Source: Pseudomonas protegens CHA0 (GTDB lineage: Bacteria; Pseudomonadota; Gammaproteobacteria; Pseudomonadales; Pseudomonadaceae). From it: 64,000 nt of DNA. The notes beneath the pieces are model-generated. The model ran no database searches. It was not told the origin of the DNA and saw only the letters and a list, made by a program, of their open reading frames with translations. Both the position numbers and the translations under genes were made by a program. The stretch is taken from contig NC_021237.1 in the NCBI RefSeq assembly GCF_000397205.1, positions 6,579,001 to 6,643,000 of the forward strand, read 5' to 3'. Below are positions 17,584 to 30,182 of the stretch, in pieces (position 1 is the first letter of the stretch; each line of letters begins with the position of its first letter).

Positions 17584-19803
17584 TTAGCGCACCGGCAGTA
17601 CCGGGCTGCCAAGGCGCTCCAGCAGGGTTGCCTGGGCACTGCGCGGGTTCTGGTTGCCGGTCGGCGTGTTGCGGATATAGCGGCCGTCGGACTGCAGGCT
17701 CCAGCTGTGGGTGTTGTCGGTGAGATAGCTCTCCAACTCTTTCTTGACCCGCAGAATCAGCTTCTTGCCCTCCACCGGGAAGCAGGTTTCGACCCGCTTG
17801 TCGAGGTTGCGCTCCATCCAGTCGGCGCTGGAAAGGAACATCTGTTCCTCGCCGCCATTGAGGAAGTAGAACACCCGGGTGTGCTCCAGGAAGCGGCCGA
17901 TGATCGAGCGCACGTGGATGTTGTGCGAGACCCCGGCAATGCCCGGACGCAGGCAGCACATGCCACGCACCACCAGGTCGATGCGCACGCCCGACTGGCT
18001 GGCCTTGTACAGCGCGCGAATGATCTTCGGATCGGTCAATGAGTTGAACTTGGCAATGATGTGCGCCGGTTTGCCGTCCAGGGCGAACTGAGTCTCCCGG
18101 GCGATCATGTCGAGCATGCCCTTCTTCAGGGTGAACGGCGCATGCAGCAACTTCTTCATGCGCAGGGTCTTGCCCATGCCGATCAGCTGGCTGAACAGCT
18201 TGCCCACGTCCTCGCACAAGGCATCGTCGGAGGTCAGCAGACTGTAGTCGGTGTACAGACGGGCGTTGGCCGCGTGGTAGTTGCCGGTGCCCAGGTGCGC
18301 ATAACGCACGATCTCGCCGGCTTCGCGACGCAGGATCAGCATCATCTTGGCGTGGGTCTTGAACCCCACCACGCCGTAGATCACCACCGCACCGGCCGCC
18401 TGCAGACGGCTGGCCATCTGCAGGTTGGACTCTTCGTCAAACCGCGCACGCAATTCGATCACCGCGGTGACCTCCTTGCCGTTGCGCGCCGCGTCCACCA
18501 GGGCGTCGACGATCTCCGAGTTGGCACCACTGCGGTACAGGGTCTGGCGCACTGCCAGCACATGCGGGTCCTTGGCAGCCTGGCGCAGCAGGTCGACCAC
18601 CGGGGTGAAGGATTCGAACGGGTGCAGCAGCAGGATGTCCTGCTTGCTGATGACGCTGAAGATGTTCTCGCTGTTCTGCAGCAGCTTGGGGATCTGCGGA
18701 GTGAACGGGGTGTATTGCAGCTCCGGGTGGCTGTCCAGGCCGGTGATGCTGAACAGCCGCGTCAGGTTCACCGGGCCGTTGACCTGGTACAGCTCGGTCT
18801 CGTGCAGGTTGAACTGCTTGAGCAGGTAGTCCGACAGGTGCTTGGGGCAGGTGTCGGCCACTTCCAGGCGGACCGCGTCACCGTAGCGACGGGAGAACAA
18901 CTCGCCGCGCAGCGCACGGGCCAGGTCTTCGACGTCCTCGGTGTCCACTGCCAGGTCGGCGTTTCGGGTCAGGCGGAACTGATAGCAGCCTTTTACCTTC
19001 ATGCCCTGGAACAGGTCATCGGCGTGGGCGTGGATCATCGACGAGAGGAACACATAGTTGTCGCCAGGGCCGCCGACTTCTTCCGGCACCTTGATGATCC
19101 GCGGCAGCAGGCGCGGCGCGGGGATGATCGCCAGGCCCGAATCGCGCCCGAAGGCGTCGATGCCTTCCAGCTCGACGATGAAGTTCAGGCTCTTGTTCAC
19201 CAGCAATGGGAACGGGTGCGTCGGGTCCAGGCCGATGGGGGTGATGATCGGCGCGATCTCGTCGCGGAAATAGCGGCGAACCCAGGTCTTGAGCTTGGTG
19301 GTCCAGTAGCGGCGACGGATGAAACGGATCTGATGTTTTTCCAGTTCCGGCAACAGGATGTCGTTGAGGATCGCGTACTGGCGGTCGACATGCCCGTGCA
19401 CCAGTTCGCTGATGCGCGCCAGCGCCTGGTGCGGCTGCAGACCGTCGGCACCGGCCTGTTCGCGAGCGAAGGTGATCTGCTTCTTCAGGCCCGCCACGCG
19501 GATCTCGAAGAACTCGTCCAGGTTGCTGGAGAAGATCAGCAGGAACTTCAGGCGCTCCAGCAACGGATAGGACTCATCCAGTGCCTGCTCCAGCACGCGG
19601 ATGTTGAATTGCAGCTGCGACAGCTCGCGGTGGATGTACAGGCTGCTGTCATCCAGGTTGGGAATGACGATGGCCGGTGCCGGTTGCGTCTCGGCCACCG
19701 CGGCCGGGGCCACTGGCTCCAGTTCTGGCGGGGTCTCCACCACTTGCTCGACCACCGGCTGAGCTTCTTTTACGGCAACTTCTGAGAGTCCTTCAGTATT
19801 CAT
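17584..19803 (-). CDS. ppk: Polyphosphate kinase PPK1
   Basis: Polymerises the gamma-phosphate of ATP into polyphosphate. The 739-residue protein has the PPK1 core starting [20 protein letters not shown], the catalytic-His region [20 protein letters not shown], and the C-terminal phospholipase-D-like domain [19 protein letters not shown]. About 50 extra N-terminal residues rich in Glu, Pro and Val are unlike the E. coli enzyme but common in pseudomonads. hemB starts upstream on the same strand. Confidence 0.97.
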   Translation of the reverse strand: MNTEGLSEVAVKEAQPVVEQVVETPPELEPVAPAAVAETQPAPAIVIPNLDDSSLYIHRELSQLQFNIRVLEQALDESYPLLERLKFLLIFSSNLDEFFEIRVAGLKKQITFAREQAGADGLQPHQALARISELVHGHVDRQYAILNDILLPELEKHQIRFIRRRYWTTKLKTWVRRYFRDEIAPIITPIGLDPTHPFPLLVNKSLNFIVELEGIDAFGRDSGLAIIPAPRLLPRIIKVPEEVGGPGDNYVFLSSMIHAHADDLFQGMKVKGCYQFRLTRNADLAVDTEDVEDLARALRGELFSRRYGDAVRLEVADTCPKHLSDYLLKQFNLHETELYQVNGPVNLTRLFSITGLDSHPELQYTPFTPQIPKLLQNSENIFSVISKQDILLLHPFESFTPVVDLLRQAAKDPHVLAVRQTLYRSGANSEIVDALVDAARNGKEVTAVIELRARFDEESNLQMASRLQAAGAVVIYGVVGFKTHAKMMLILRREAGEIVRYAHLGTGNYHAANARLYTDYSLLTSDDALCEDVGKLFSQLIGMGKTLRMKKLLHAPFTLKKGMLDMIARETQFALDGKPAHIIAKFNSLTDPKIIRALYKASQSGVRIDLVVRGMCCLRPGIAGVSHNIHVRSIIGRFLEHTRVFYFLNGGEEQMFLSSADWMERNLDKRVETCFPVEGKKLILRVKKELESYLTDNTHSWSLQSDGRYIRNTPTGNQNPRSAQATLLERLGSPVLPVR

Positions 19804-19821
19804 CGCGTGTTCCTGGGAGGG

Positions 19822-20961
<1,140 letters not shown>

Positions 20962-21042
20962 TCACGTCGAGACACATTTCGATACTTTCCCGAACGTCGT
21001 CGAAGGGGTAGGCTGCGCGTTCATTTCGCCAGCATCCAGACA

Positions 21043-21657
21043 ATGCTCCAACAATTTCTTCAGGATTTCGGCTACTTCGCCCTCTTTCTCGGCACGTTTT
21101 TCGAAGGCGAAACCATTCTGGTTCTTGCCGGATTTCTCGCGTTCCGCGGATACATGGATATCAACCTGGTGATGGTGGTTGCCTTCTTCGGCAGCTACGC
21201 CGGTGACCAGCTGTGGTACTTCCTGGGGCGCAAGCATGGCCGCAAGCTGCTGGCGCGCAAACCGCGCTGGCAAATGATGGGTGACCGGGCGCTGGAGCAT
21301 ATCCGCAAGCACCCGGATATCTGGGTACTGAGCTTTCGCTTCGTCTACGGGCTGCGCACCGTGATGCCGGTGGCCATTGGCCTGTCCGGCTATCCGCCGG
21401 GCCGCTACCTGCTGCTCAACGGTATCGGCGCAGCGATCTGGGCCATAGCCCTGGCCCAGGCGGCCTACCATTTCGGCGCAGTCATGGAAGGCATGCTCGG
21501 CAGCATCAAGAAGTACGAGCTGTGGGTGCTGGGCGCCCTGCTGGTCCTGGGCTTCGGCCTGTGGCTGCGCCGGCGCTTCAAGAACGCACGCCTGGCCAAG
21601 CAGATCTACGAAGCCGAACAGGCCTCCGCCCGGGAACCTAAGACGCCAGCCGAGTGA
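21043..21657 (+). CDS. DedA-family membrane protein
   Basis: A 204-residue inner-membrane protein of the DedA/SNARE-associated family, now linked to flipping of undecaprenyl phosphate or phospholipids. It shows GTFFEGETILVLAGFLA near residue 15, GSYAGDQLWYFLGRKHG, and the conserved FRFVYGLRTVMPVAIGLSG. The C-terminus after the last helix is polar. The ATG at 21043 gives the family start MLQQFLQDFGYFALFLGTFF. Its 3' end overlaps the convergent hydroxylase gene by 20 bp. Confidence 0.9.
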   Translation: MLQQFLQDFGYFALFLGTFFEGETILVLAGFLAFRGYMDINLVMVVAFFGSYAGDQLWYFLGRKHGRKLLARKPRWQMMGDRALEHIRKHPDIWVLSFRFVYGLRTVMPVAIGLSGYPPGRYLLLNGIGAAIWAIALAQAAYHFGAVMEGMLGSIKKYELWVLGALLVLGFGLWLRRRFKNARLAKQIYEAEQASAREPKTPAE

Positions 21658-22873
21658 CACGCGAGCCGCAGCCATAAAGCCCGCAGACACTCAGCAGGCT
21701 GTGGCTGCCCAGCGCCACCCAGGCCAGGGGGCTGGCCGGCCACAGACCGACCAGCGGCGCCAGCCAAACCAGGGGCAGATTCAGCAGCAGCCGCGCCCCT
21801 TCCAGTTTCAGGCTCCAGGGCCGATCCTCCAGAGCCGCGCCCAGTACGAACAGACCCATGGCCATCGCGCCCCCGCCCAGCAGCAGTGCCTGGACCGACA
21901 GGCTGCTCTGGGCATTCATCAGGTAGCTGCCCAGGGCTACATACACCGCGAACTGCAGCACCACGTACACCTGACGCCGCACATCCAGGGCCACCTCGAA
22001 TTTGCGAAACTGGCTCAGCTCCGGCTTGGCCAGGGGATAACGGGCCTGCACATCCGCCGGGCGCCAGCCGGTGCGCATGAACCAGATCCGCAGCTTGTCC
22101 CGCACATGCTCGGTGCGCCGGGCATCATTCCAGAGCTGGGAATAGAACTGCAGATTGGCCCACAGCGGGTTCCAACTGGCCAGCGGGGTCGTCACGCCGA
22201 ACACCACGGGCTCGTTGTCGTCCTCTTCCTGGTAGGTGCCGAACAGCCGGTCCCAGAGAATGAACACCCCGCCGTAGTTGCGATCCATATAAAGAGCGTT
22301 CTGCGCGTGATGGGCCCGGTGATTGGAGGGGGTCACGAAGAACCATTCATACCAGCCCAGCTTGCCGATGTGCCGGGTATGCACCCAGAACTGATACAGC
22401 AGATTGAGGGCTGCCACCGTGACGAACACCACCAGCGGCACCCCGAGTACCGCCAGGGGCAGGTAGAAGATCCAGCTCAACAGGAAGCCGGTGCTGGTCT
22501 GGCGCAGAGCCGTGGAGAGGTTGTAGTCCTCGCTCTGGTGGTGCACCGAGTGAGCGGCCCAGAGGATATTGCGTTCATGACCGCAGCGATGCAGCCAGTA
22601 GTAGCAGAAGTCGTACAGGACAAAGGCCCCGATCCACACCCAGAGGCTGTGCGCCGGCAGCTCGAACAGCCCCCAGTGCTGGAGGGCGAAGGTATAAGTG
22701 ACCAGGCCCAGCCCCTTGGTCAGCAGGCCCGTGGTGGTGGACAACACGCCGGTGCTGATGCTATTGACCGCATCGGCAACCCGGTAGTTATTCACTCCCC
22801 GCCAGCGATCGGCCAACAATTCAGCAACAATCAACACAAAGAAAAACGGCACCGCATAGAGGATGAGGTTCAT
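21638..22873 (-). CDS. Membrane fatty acid hydroxylase / sterol desaturase family protein
   Basis: A 411-residue membrane di-iron oxygenase. Histidine clusters HRCGH (95–99), HSVHH (108–112) and HRAHH (185–189) match the family. The N-terminal half holds four to five membrane helices. A second part (about residues 290–411) adds four more helices after an amphipathic linker, an arrangement reminiscent of alkylglycerol monooxygenase (TMEM195). The bacterial substrate is unknown. It lies divergent from elbB and overlaps dedA tail to tail. Confidence 0.85.
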   Translation of the reverse strand: MNLILYAVPFFFVLIVAELLADRWRGVNNYRVADAVNSISTGVLSTTTGLLTKGLGLVTYTFALQHWGLFELPAHSLWVWIGAFVLYDFCYYWLHRCGHERNILWAAHSVHHQSEDYNLSTALRQTSTGFLLSWIFYLPLAVLGVPLVVFVTVAALNLLYQFWVHTRHIGKLGWYEWFFVTPSNHRAHHAQNALYMDRNYGGVFILWDRLFGTYQEEDDNEPVVFGVTTPLASWNPLWANLQFYSQLWNDARRTEHVRDKLRIWFMRTGWRPADVQARYPLAKPELSQFRKFEVALDVRRQVYVVLQFAVYVALGSYLMNAQSSLSVQALLLGGGAMAMGLFVLGAALEDRPWSLKLEGARLLLNLPLVWLAPLVGLWPASPLAWVALGSHSLLSVCGLYGCGSRVTRLAS

Positions 22874-22986
22874 GGCGCGACCCGATCGAAATCGATAACC
22901 AAGATTAGGTCCGACGACTCCATCCCCCTATGGCCAGGTGTGACAAACAGGCGGACATTTAGCGCCATGAATCTGGAGAAAAACCC

Positions 22987-23655
22987 ATGAGCAAAAAAGT
23001 TGCAGTGATCCTTTCCGGTTGCGGCGTGTTCGACGGCGCCGAAATCCACGAAAGCGTGATCACCCTGCTGCGCCTCGACCAACGCGGCGCCCAGGTGCAG
23101 TGCTTCGCCCCGAACATCCCCCAGATGCATGTGCTCAACCACCTGACCGGCGAAACCATGGCCGAGACCCGCAACGTGCTGGTGGAATCGGCGCGCATCG
23201 CCCGGGGTGAGGTCAAGGACCTGCGCGAAGCCCGCGTCGAAGACTTCGATGCGCTGATCATTCCCGGTGGCTTCGGGGCAGCCAAGAACCTCTCCAGCTT
23301 CGCCACCGAAGGCGCTGCCTGCACAGTCCAGGCCGACGTCCTGGCCCTGGCCGAAGCCTTTGCCGAAGCCGGCAAGCCGGTGGGCCTGATGTGCATCGCC
23401 CCGGCCATGGCCGCGAAGATCTACGGCCCCGGCGTGACCTGCACCATCGGCAACGATGCCGACACCGCAGCCGCCCTGGGCAAGATGGGCGCCACCCACG
23501 CCGAATGCGCAGTGGGCGAGATCATCGAAGACAAGGCGCGCAAACTGGTGAGCACCCCCGCCTACATGCTGGCGAAATCCATCAGCGAAGCGGCCTCGGG
23601 CATCAACAAACTGGTGGACCGGGTGCTGGAGCTGACCCACGAAGGCGACAAGTGA
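22987..23655 (+). CDS. elbB: ElbB, DJ-1/PfpI-like glyoxalase-type protein
   Basis: A 222-residue class I amidotransferase-like protein. It starts MSKKVAVILSGCGVFDGAEI, has IIPGGFGAAKNLS, and the nucleophile-elbow region VGLMCIAPAMAAKI with the likely active Cys. E. coli ElbB was tied to isoprenoid formation and later shown to have weak glyoxalase activity; its physiological role is unsettled. Confidence 0.93.
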   Translation: MSKKVAVILSGCGVFDGAEIHESVITLLRLDQRGAQVQCFAPNIPQMHVLNHLTGETMAETRNVLVESARIARGEVKDLREARVEDFDALIIPGGFGAAKNLSSFATEGAACTVQADVLALAEAFAEAGKPVGLMCIAPAMAAKIYGPGVTCTIGNDADTAAALGKMGATHAECAVGEIIEDKARKLVSTPAYMLAKSISEAASGINKLVDRVLELTHEGDK

Positions 23656-23673
23656 GCCTCTAGCGAGCGCCCC

Positions 23674-24129
23674 TCAGGCCTGGCGCGCCAAGCGCGTCAG
23701 GATGCGGTCCAGGGCGTTGGCGAAGGCCTGTTTTTCCCGGTCGCCATAGGGCGCTTGCCCACCACTGACCTGCCCCTGTTCACGCAGGTCGGTAAACAGG
23801 TTGCGTACCGCCAGCCGCTCGCCCATGTTCTGTGCGTCGAACTCCTTGCCCCGCGGGTCCAGGGCCGCCACGCCCTTTTTCACCAGGCGGTCGGCCAGCG
23901 GCACGTCACTGCAGATCACCAGTTCACCGGGCACTGCGTGCTCCACCAGGTAATCGTCGGCGGCATCCGGGCCGCTGGGCACCACGATCAGCCTGACGCA
24001 GGCGAAGGCCGGCTTGATCTGCGCCTGTCCGGCCACCAGCACCACTTCGAACTGGCGCTTCAGGGCGAAGCGCACTACTTGATCCTTGGCCGCCTTGGGG
24101 CAGGCATCGGCATCGATCCAGACACGCAT
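23674..24129 (-). CDS. UPF0178 / YaiI family protein
   Basis: A 151-residue protein starting MRVWIDADACPKAAKDQVVR, the signature of the UPF0178 (YaiI/YqxD) family, which has a PIN-like nuclease fold. Other family motifs are SGPDAADDYLVEHAVPGELVI and DVPLADRLVKKGVAALDPRG. The ATG at 24129 fits homologues; the longer frame to 24198 runs into REP sequence. Function unproven. Confidence 0.92.
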   Translation of the reverse strand: MRVWIDADACPKAAKDQVVRFALKRQFEVVLVAGQAQIKPAFACVRLIVVPSGPDAADDYLVEHAVPGELVICSDVPLADRLVKKGVAALDPRGKEFDAQNMGERLAVRNLFTDLREQGQVSGGQAPYGDREKQAFANALDRILTRLARQA

Positions 24130-24154
24130 TGAATGTTCTCCCTCCAGAATGCAG

Positions 24155-24194
24155 AACGGGCAAGCCGCCCCTTCAGGAGCGGGCTTGCCCGCAA
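24155..24194. repeat. Short REP-like palindrome
   Basis: CGGGCAAGCCGC and GCGGGCTTGCCCG form a hairpin around CCCTTCAGGA. It resembles one arm pair of the REP elements elsewhere in the window and lies between the iron permease gene and the UPF0178 gene. Confidence 0.7.
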
Positions 24195-24208
24195 TCAACT
24201 ACGCCGGC

Positions 24209-26107
24209 TCAGGAAGCCTGCACGCGGCGCTTCTCACTCATGCGACTGCGGCTGTAGAGCACCACGATCGCCAGGATCGCCACCGCCTGGGCACCCAGCG
24301 AGTAGGCGTCGGCATGAATACCCAGCCAGTCGAAGTCGAAGAACGGCACTGGCCGCGTACCGAAGATACCCGCTTCCTGCAACGCCTTGACGCCGTGCCC
24401 GGCGAACACCACCGACAAGGCGCAGAGCAGTGCCGCGTTGATGCCGAAGAACAGCGCCAGGGGCAGCTTGGCCGAGCCCCGCAGGATCACCCAGGCCAGC
24501 CCCACCAGCAGCACCAGGGCGGTGGCGCCACCGGCCAGTACCGCGTTGTGCCCGGCAGGGCCGGCCTGCAGCCACAGGGTTTCGTAGAACAGGATCACTT
24601 CGAACAGCTCGCGATAGACCGAGAAGAACGCCAGCACCGCAAAGCCGAATCGCCCGCCGCCGCCCACCAGGCTGCTCTTGATGTAGTCCTGCCAGGCCGC
24701 CGCATGCCGGCGGTCATGCATCCACACCCCGAGCCACAGCACCATGACACTGGCGAACAGCGCGGTGGCGCCTTCGAGCAGTTCACGCTGGGAACCGCTG
24801 ACATCGATCACGTAGGCCGCCAAGGCCCAGGTACCCAGGCCGGCCAGCAAGGCCAGTCCCCAGCCGACGTTGACACTGCGCACCGCCGATTGCTGGCCGG
24901 TGTTACGCAGGAAGGCGAGGATGGCCGCCAGCACCAGGATCGCTTCCAGGCCTTCGCGCAGCAGGATCAGCAGGCCGGAAATAAAACTCAGAGACCAGCT
25001 CAGGCTGTCGCCGCCCAGAAGCTCGGCGGACTCCTTGAGCTTGGCCTTGGCCGCGTCCAGACGCTGTTCGGCCTGGGCCACCGGCAAACCGTCCTGCAAC
25101 GACTGCCGGTAGGCCATCAGGGCCTTTTCGGTGTCTTTGCGGACGTTGGCATCGACGTTGTCCAGGGAGCTTTCTACCAGCTCGAAACCTTCCAGGTACG
25201 CCGCTACCGACAGATCGTAGGCCTGTTCGTGATCACCGCTGCGATAGGCCGCCAGGCTCTTGTCCAGGGTCGATGCGGTGTAGTCCAGCAACTGCGCCGG
25301 CCCCCGCTTGACCTGAGGCGGCTGGGCCCGCTGGGCGCGGAAAGTCGCGGCTGCCTGAGGGCCCTGGGCGGCCAGTACTTCACCCGGTGTCTGCCGGGCC
25401 AGGTCGGCCAGATTGAAGCTCTGCTCGCCCTTGGCGGCCGCAGGGTCGGCGCTGAAACTGGCGATGTAGGTGGCCAGGTCCCAACGCTGGCGATCATCCA
25501 GTTGATCAGCGAAGGACGGCATGTCGGTGCCTTCCACGCCCAACCCCAGGGTGTTGTAGATGGCATACAGGCTCAGGCGGTCGAGACGTTCGACATCCCG
25601 CAGGTTGGCCGGTGGTGGGGTCATGCCCACGCCCGCCGGACCATCGCCGGCGCCCTGCTCGCCATGGCATACCGAGCAGTGCTGGGCGTACAACGGCGCG
25701 CCACGGGTCGGATCCGGGGTGATGATCGGCGCCTGGCTGACCTCATAGGCTACCGCCAGCCGAGCCCCCATCTGCCGCGCCTGGCGAGCTACCTGATTGC
25801 CATCGACGCGGTCATCCACCGCTTTGCGCAGGCTGACAACGCCTTGCTCCAGTTCAGCCTTTTCCGGTTTGGCCGGCAGATCGGCGATCAACCCCTGCAG
25901 GACGCCGAGAAACTCCACCTGCTCACGGTACTCGGACTCGTCAATGACCTTGCCCCCCTCGACCGTGGCGGGATAGTCCGCGCCAATGTAATCCAGCAAA
26001 TGCAGGGCCTTGGGCGCGCCGTCGACGGTATCGGCCAGCAGGTTGAAGCTGAAAAGCGCCAGCACCGGCAACACTAGCAACGCCAGTAAACGGGAAGGGG
26101 CAATCAT
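24209..26107 (-). CDS. Cytochrome c–FTR1 iron permease fusion
   Basis: A 632-residue inner-membrane protein. After a signal peptide (LLALLVLPVLALFSFNLLA) comes a periplasmic region with one c-type haem site CSVCH (Cys144, Cys147, His148) and a distal Met region TDMPSFADQL. A helical linker follows, then an FTR1 permease domain of about seven helices with the iron motifs LLREGLEAIL and VYRELFEVIL. Such fusions would couple ferrous iron oxidation to uptake, which is inferred here. No Fur box is clear upstream. Confidence 0.9.
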   Translation of the reverse strand: MIAPSRLLALLVLPVLALFSFNLLADTVDGAPKALHLLDYIGADYPATVEGGKVIDESEYREQVEFLGVLQGLIADLPAKPEKAELEQGVVSLRKAVDDRVDGNQVARQARQMGARLAVAYEVSQAPIITPDPTRGAPLYAQHCSVCHGEQGAGDGPAGVGMTPPPANLRDVERLDRLSLYAIYNTLGLGVEGTDMPSFADQLDDRQRWDLATYIASFSADPAAAKGEQSFNLADLARQTPGEVLAAQGPQAAATFRAQRAQPPQVKRGPAQLLDYTASTLDKSLAAYRSGDHEQAYDLSVAAYLEGFELVESSLDNVDANVRKDTEKALMAYRQSLQDGLPVAQAEQRLDAAKAKLKESAELLGGDSLSWSLSFISGLLILLREGLEAILVLAAILAFLRNTGQQSAVRSVNVGWGLALLAGLGTWALAAYVIDVSGSQRELLEGATALFASVMVLWLGVWMHDRRHAAAWQDYIKSSLVGGGGRFGFAVLAFFSVYRELFEVILFYETLWLQAGPAGHNAVLAGGATALVLLVGLAWVILRGSAKLPLALFFGINAALLCALSVVFAGHGVKALQEAGIFGTRPVPFFDFDWLGIHADAYSLGAQAVAILAIVVLYSRSRMSEKRRVQAS

Positions 26108-26254
26108 GAATAAATCTCAAAGGGAAATAAGAAGTAACATATTGTTCCCTCCCAACGAGTTTCACTCAAGGCTTATCAGCCCCGCTGAAACATCTTCGCT
26201 CACAGGCCACCAGCCCCACGCCCAGCTAGCACCCGCTCTCCTTGCTTGTGCAAA

Positions 26255-26377
26255 GTGTCCAAGCCCCTGGGCGAAGACGTCACCCGGCAGTTGGGTCGTG
26301 ACAGCTGCGAGCAACCGCGCCAAGCGCCGATGCACAACAACCAGCCGCCGGACACGGCGCCAGTGATCCTGCGCTAA
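26255..26377 (+). CDS. Possible 40-codon small protein
   Basis: A GTG-started frame VSKPLGEDVTRQLGRDSCEQ continues to PPDTAPVILR and stops 14 nt before a terminator. It is hydrophilic and Pro/Gln-rich. In its favour are the GC-rich third positions and the terminator just after the stop. Against it are the lack of a ribosome-binding site and the fact that the terminator may serve only the convergent LysE gene. The remainder of the 327-bp gap (26108–26434) presumably holds the promoter of the iron permease gene. Confidence 0.3.
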   Translation: MSKPLGEDVTRQLGRDSCEQPRQAPMHNNQPPDTAPVILR

Positions 26378-26391
26378 ACCGCACGCAAACG

Positions 26392-26421
26392 AAAAAGGCG
26401 ACCCGGTGGGTCGCCTTTTCT
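26392..26421. terminator. Bidirectional terminator
   Basis: GGCGACCC GGT GGGTCGCC with an A-run before and TTTTC after. On the minus strand it ends the LysE-family gene 13 nt after its stop. Confidence 0.88.
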
Positions 26422-26434
26422 TGTTCCTGCAAAC

Positions 26435-27067
26435 CTAGGCCGCCGCTTTGCGGATAGTTGCCAGAAAACCCGCAGCGCCGAGGAACAGGCCGGCGAAGGT
26501 GCGGTTCATCCGCCGCTGCTGGACCGGGGTGCGCAACAGGCGCAGGACCTTGGACGCCAGCCCCGTATAGCCGGCCATGACGATCAGGTCGACCACGATC
26601 ATGGTGGCGCCGAGAATCAGGTACTGCTTGACCAGGGGGGCATGGGGGTCGATGAACTGCGGCAACACCGCCAGCATGAACACCAGCGCCTTGGGGTTGC
26701 TGATGTTTACCAGGAAACCGCGAAACACCAGGGCCAGGGGTTTGCCGATGGGGCGAATGGCGGCGTCATCACTGAGGTCGCTGGGCAGCGCGCGCCACTG
26801 CTTGACCGCCAGGTACACCAGGTAGGCGACACCGAACCACTTGATGGCATAGAAGGCAGTGGCAGAGGCCGCGAGAATGGCCCCGACACCGGCCGCGACA
26901 ATGGCAATCTGCATGGCCAGGCCCAGTTGCAGCCCCAGGGCGTTCCAGTAGCCGCGCCAGAAACCGTATTGCAGGCCGCAGGACATCGACGCAATGGCGC
27001 CGGCGCCCGGAGAAAGACTGATTACCCAACTGGCGGCAAAGAACGCCAGCCATGTCTCAAGCACCAT
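26435..27067 (-). CDS. LysE/RhtB-family amino acid exporter
   Basis: A 210-residue inner-membrane protein with about six helices. It has the family start TWLAFFAASWVISLSPGAGA, then FWRGYWNALGLQLGLAMQIA, and FLVNISNPKALVFMLAVLPQ. Members export lysine, threonine, homoserine or homoserine lactones; the closest match is the homoserine lactone efflux branch. The ATG at 27067 (MVLETWLAFF) fits homologues. Confidence 0.9.
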   Translation of the reverse strand: MVLETWLAFFAASWVISLSPGAGAIASMSCGLQYGFWRGYWNALGLQLGLAMQIAIVAAGVGAILAASATAFYAIKWFGVAYLVYLAVKQWRALPSDLSDDAAIRPIGKPLALVFRGFLVNISNPKALVFMLAVLPQFIDPHAPLVKQYLILGATMIVVDLIVMAGYTGLASKVLRLLRTPVQQRRMNRTFAGLFLGAAGFLATIRKAAA

Positions 27068-27175
27068 CGCACACCTCGGATCGAATTGGTCGTGACTGCC
27101 TAAGCTAATCCTCCGCTTGGCGGCTGACCATATTTTTTTCGCCCAAAGGTGATGCAACGGCTACAGAGGAAGGGG

Positions 27176-27756
27176 TTACTTTTCGCCGCTGCCCACGGGC
27201 AGCACATCAGTGCCACGCCAGCGGCGCACCGAGCGCTGGAAGAACAGGCTGTTGGGCACCTGGACCATGGCGCTGCCGGTGCCGGCTTCCTCGGCTTCGA
27301 TCAGGGTGGTGTACAGCAGGTTGATCGCCACGACCCGGCCCTTGACCCCAGGCTTGTCGACGGTGTCCACCAGCTCCACCACGTCACCCAGGCGGAACGG
27401 ACCAACCGTGAAGATCAGGATCGCGCAGAGCAGGTTGGAGAGCACGCTCCACATGGCGAAGAAGGCCACCGCCGCCACGGCGACGAAGCCTGAAAGGGCG
27501 GTCCACAGCACCGTGGCGGAAACCCCCAGCCGCTCCAGCACGAAGATCACCGCGCTGCCCATGATCAGCCAGCGCAGGCCGCCCCGCAGGGGCATCAGCA
27601 ACTGCGGCGGGAACGGGTAGCGCTCGCCCAGGCGGGTCAGGCCACGGGCCACGAAGCGCTGGGCCAGGTAGCCCGCCAGGAGGATCAGCAGGATCTGCAC
27701 GCCAATCCACAACGGGCCGATCCACTGGGCCGGCAACGGTAATTGCAGCGCCTCCA

Positions 27757-27757
<1 letters not shown>
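27176..27757 (-). CDS. Small MscS-family mechanosensitive channel protein
   Basis: A 193-residue protein with three membrane segments and a short MscS core: the pore helix region LSGFVAVAAVAFFAMWSVLS and the beta domain FTVGPFRLGDVVELVDTVDK. It ends soon after the beta domain, so the usual C-terminal alpha/beta domain is largely missing, as in other compact members. Its ATG overlaps the stop of the ABC-F gene (TGATG). Confidence 0.88.
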
Positions 27758-29667
<1,910 letters not shown>

Positions 29668-29717
29668 AATGGCGGCGGAGTCTACCAGCTTCGTTAGCAA
29701 CTGGCGCGAGTAGCAAT

Positions 29718-30182
29718 ATGTCCCCTGACCTGTGGAGCTTTGCCCTGAAGACCTACGCCCTGCCCGGTGTGCAGGAGGCCTGCCTGCAGCTGCAGGATGG
29801 CGGGGCCAATGTCTGTCTGCTGCTCTGTGGCGCCTGGCTTGGCCAAAGGGGGGTCGACTGCGATAAGCAGCGCCTGCAAGCGCTCGAAGAGTTGGCTGCG
29901 CCCTGGTATCAGGAGGTGGTCGAACCCCTGCGCAAACTGCGGATTGAGTGGCGAGCCGCCGCGGCCAGCGACGTGCAACTGAGCACCTTGCGCGAACAAC
30001 TCAAGGCCCTGGAGCTGGATGCCGAACGGCAGTTGCTGCTGCGTCTGCAGGAAGGGGCACGAAAGTGGCCCGAAGCTCAGGCCCGGAGCCTGAATGACTG
30101 GCTGGAAGGACTGGCGGCCGAAGCCGCCGTCCGGAACCGCAATGCGCTGCAGGTACTGCGCATCGCGGTGGCCGGCGCTTAG
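29718..30182 (+). CDS. TIGR02444 family protein
   Basis: A 154-residue helical protein starting MSPDLWSFALKTYALPGVQE, with GANVCLLLCGAWLGQRGV and PWYQEVVEPLRKLR, which match the TIGR02444 family (DUF2390). Function unknown. It is regularly found next to the ABC-F gene in pseudomonads and is divergent from it here. Its last four bases overlap the end of algP on the other strand. Confidence 0.88.
   Translation: MSPDLWSFALKTYALPGVQEACLQLQDGGANVCLLLCGAWLGQRGVDCDKQRLQALEELAAPWYQEVVEPLRKLRIEWRAAAASDVQLSTLREQLKALELDAERQLLLRLQEGARKWPEAQARSLNDWLEGLAAEAAVRNRNALQVLRIAVAGA

Noticed and set aside
18061..19785. 574-codon open frame antisense to ppk
   Set aside because: A shadow of ppk in a GC-rich genome, with biased composition and no motif.
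24086..26077. 663-codon open frame antisense to the cytochrome c–FTR1 gene
   Set aside because: Gln/Gly/Arg-rich with no family resemblance, while the opposite strand has clear functional motifs.
26108..26160. Possible Fur box upstream of the iron permease gene
   Set aside because: The AT-rich stretch has only scattered matches to the 19-bp Fur consensus and no symmetry.
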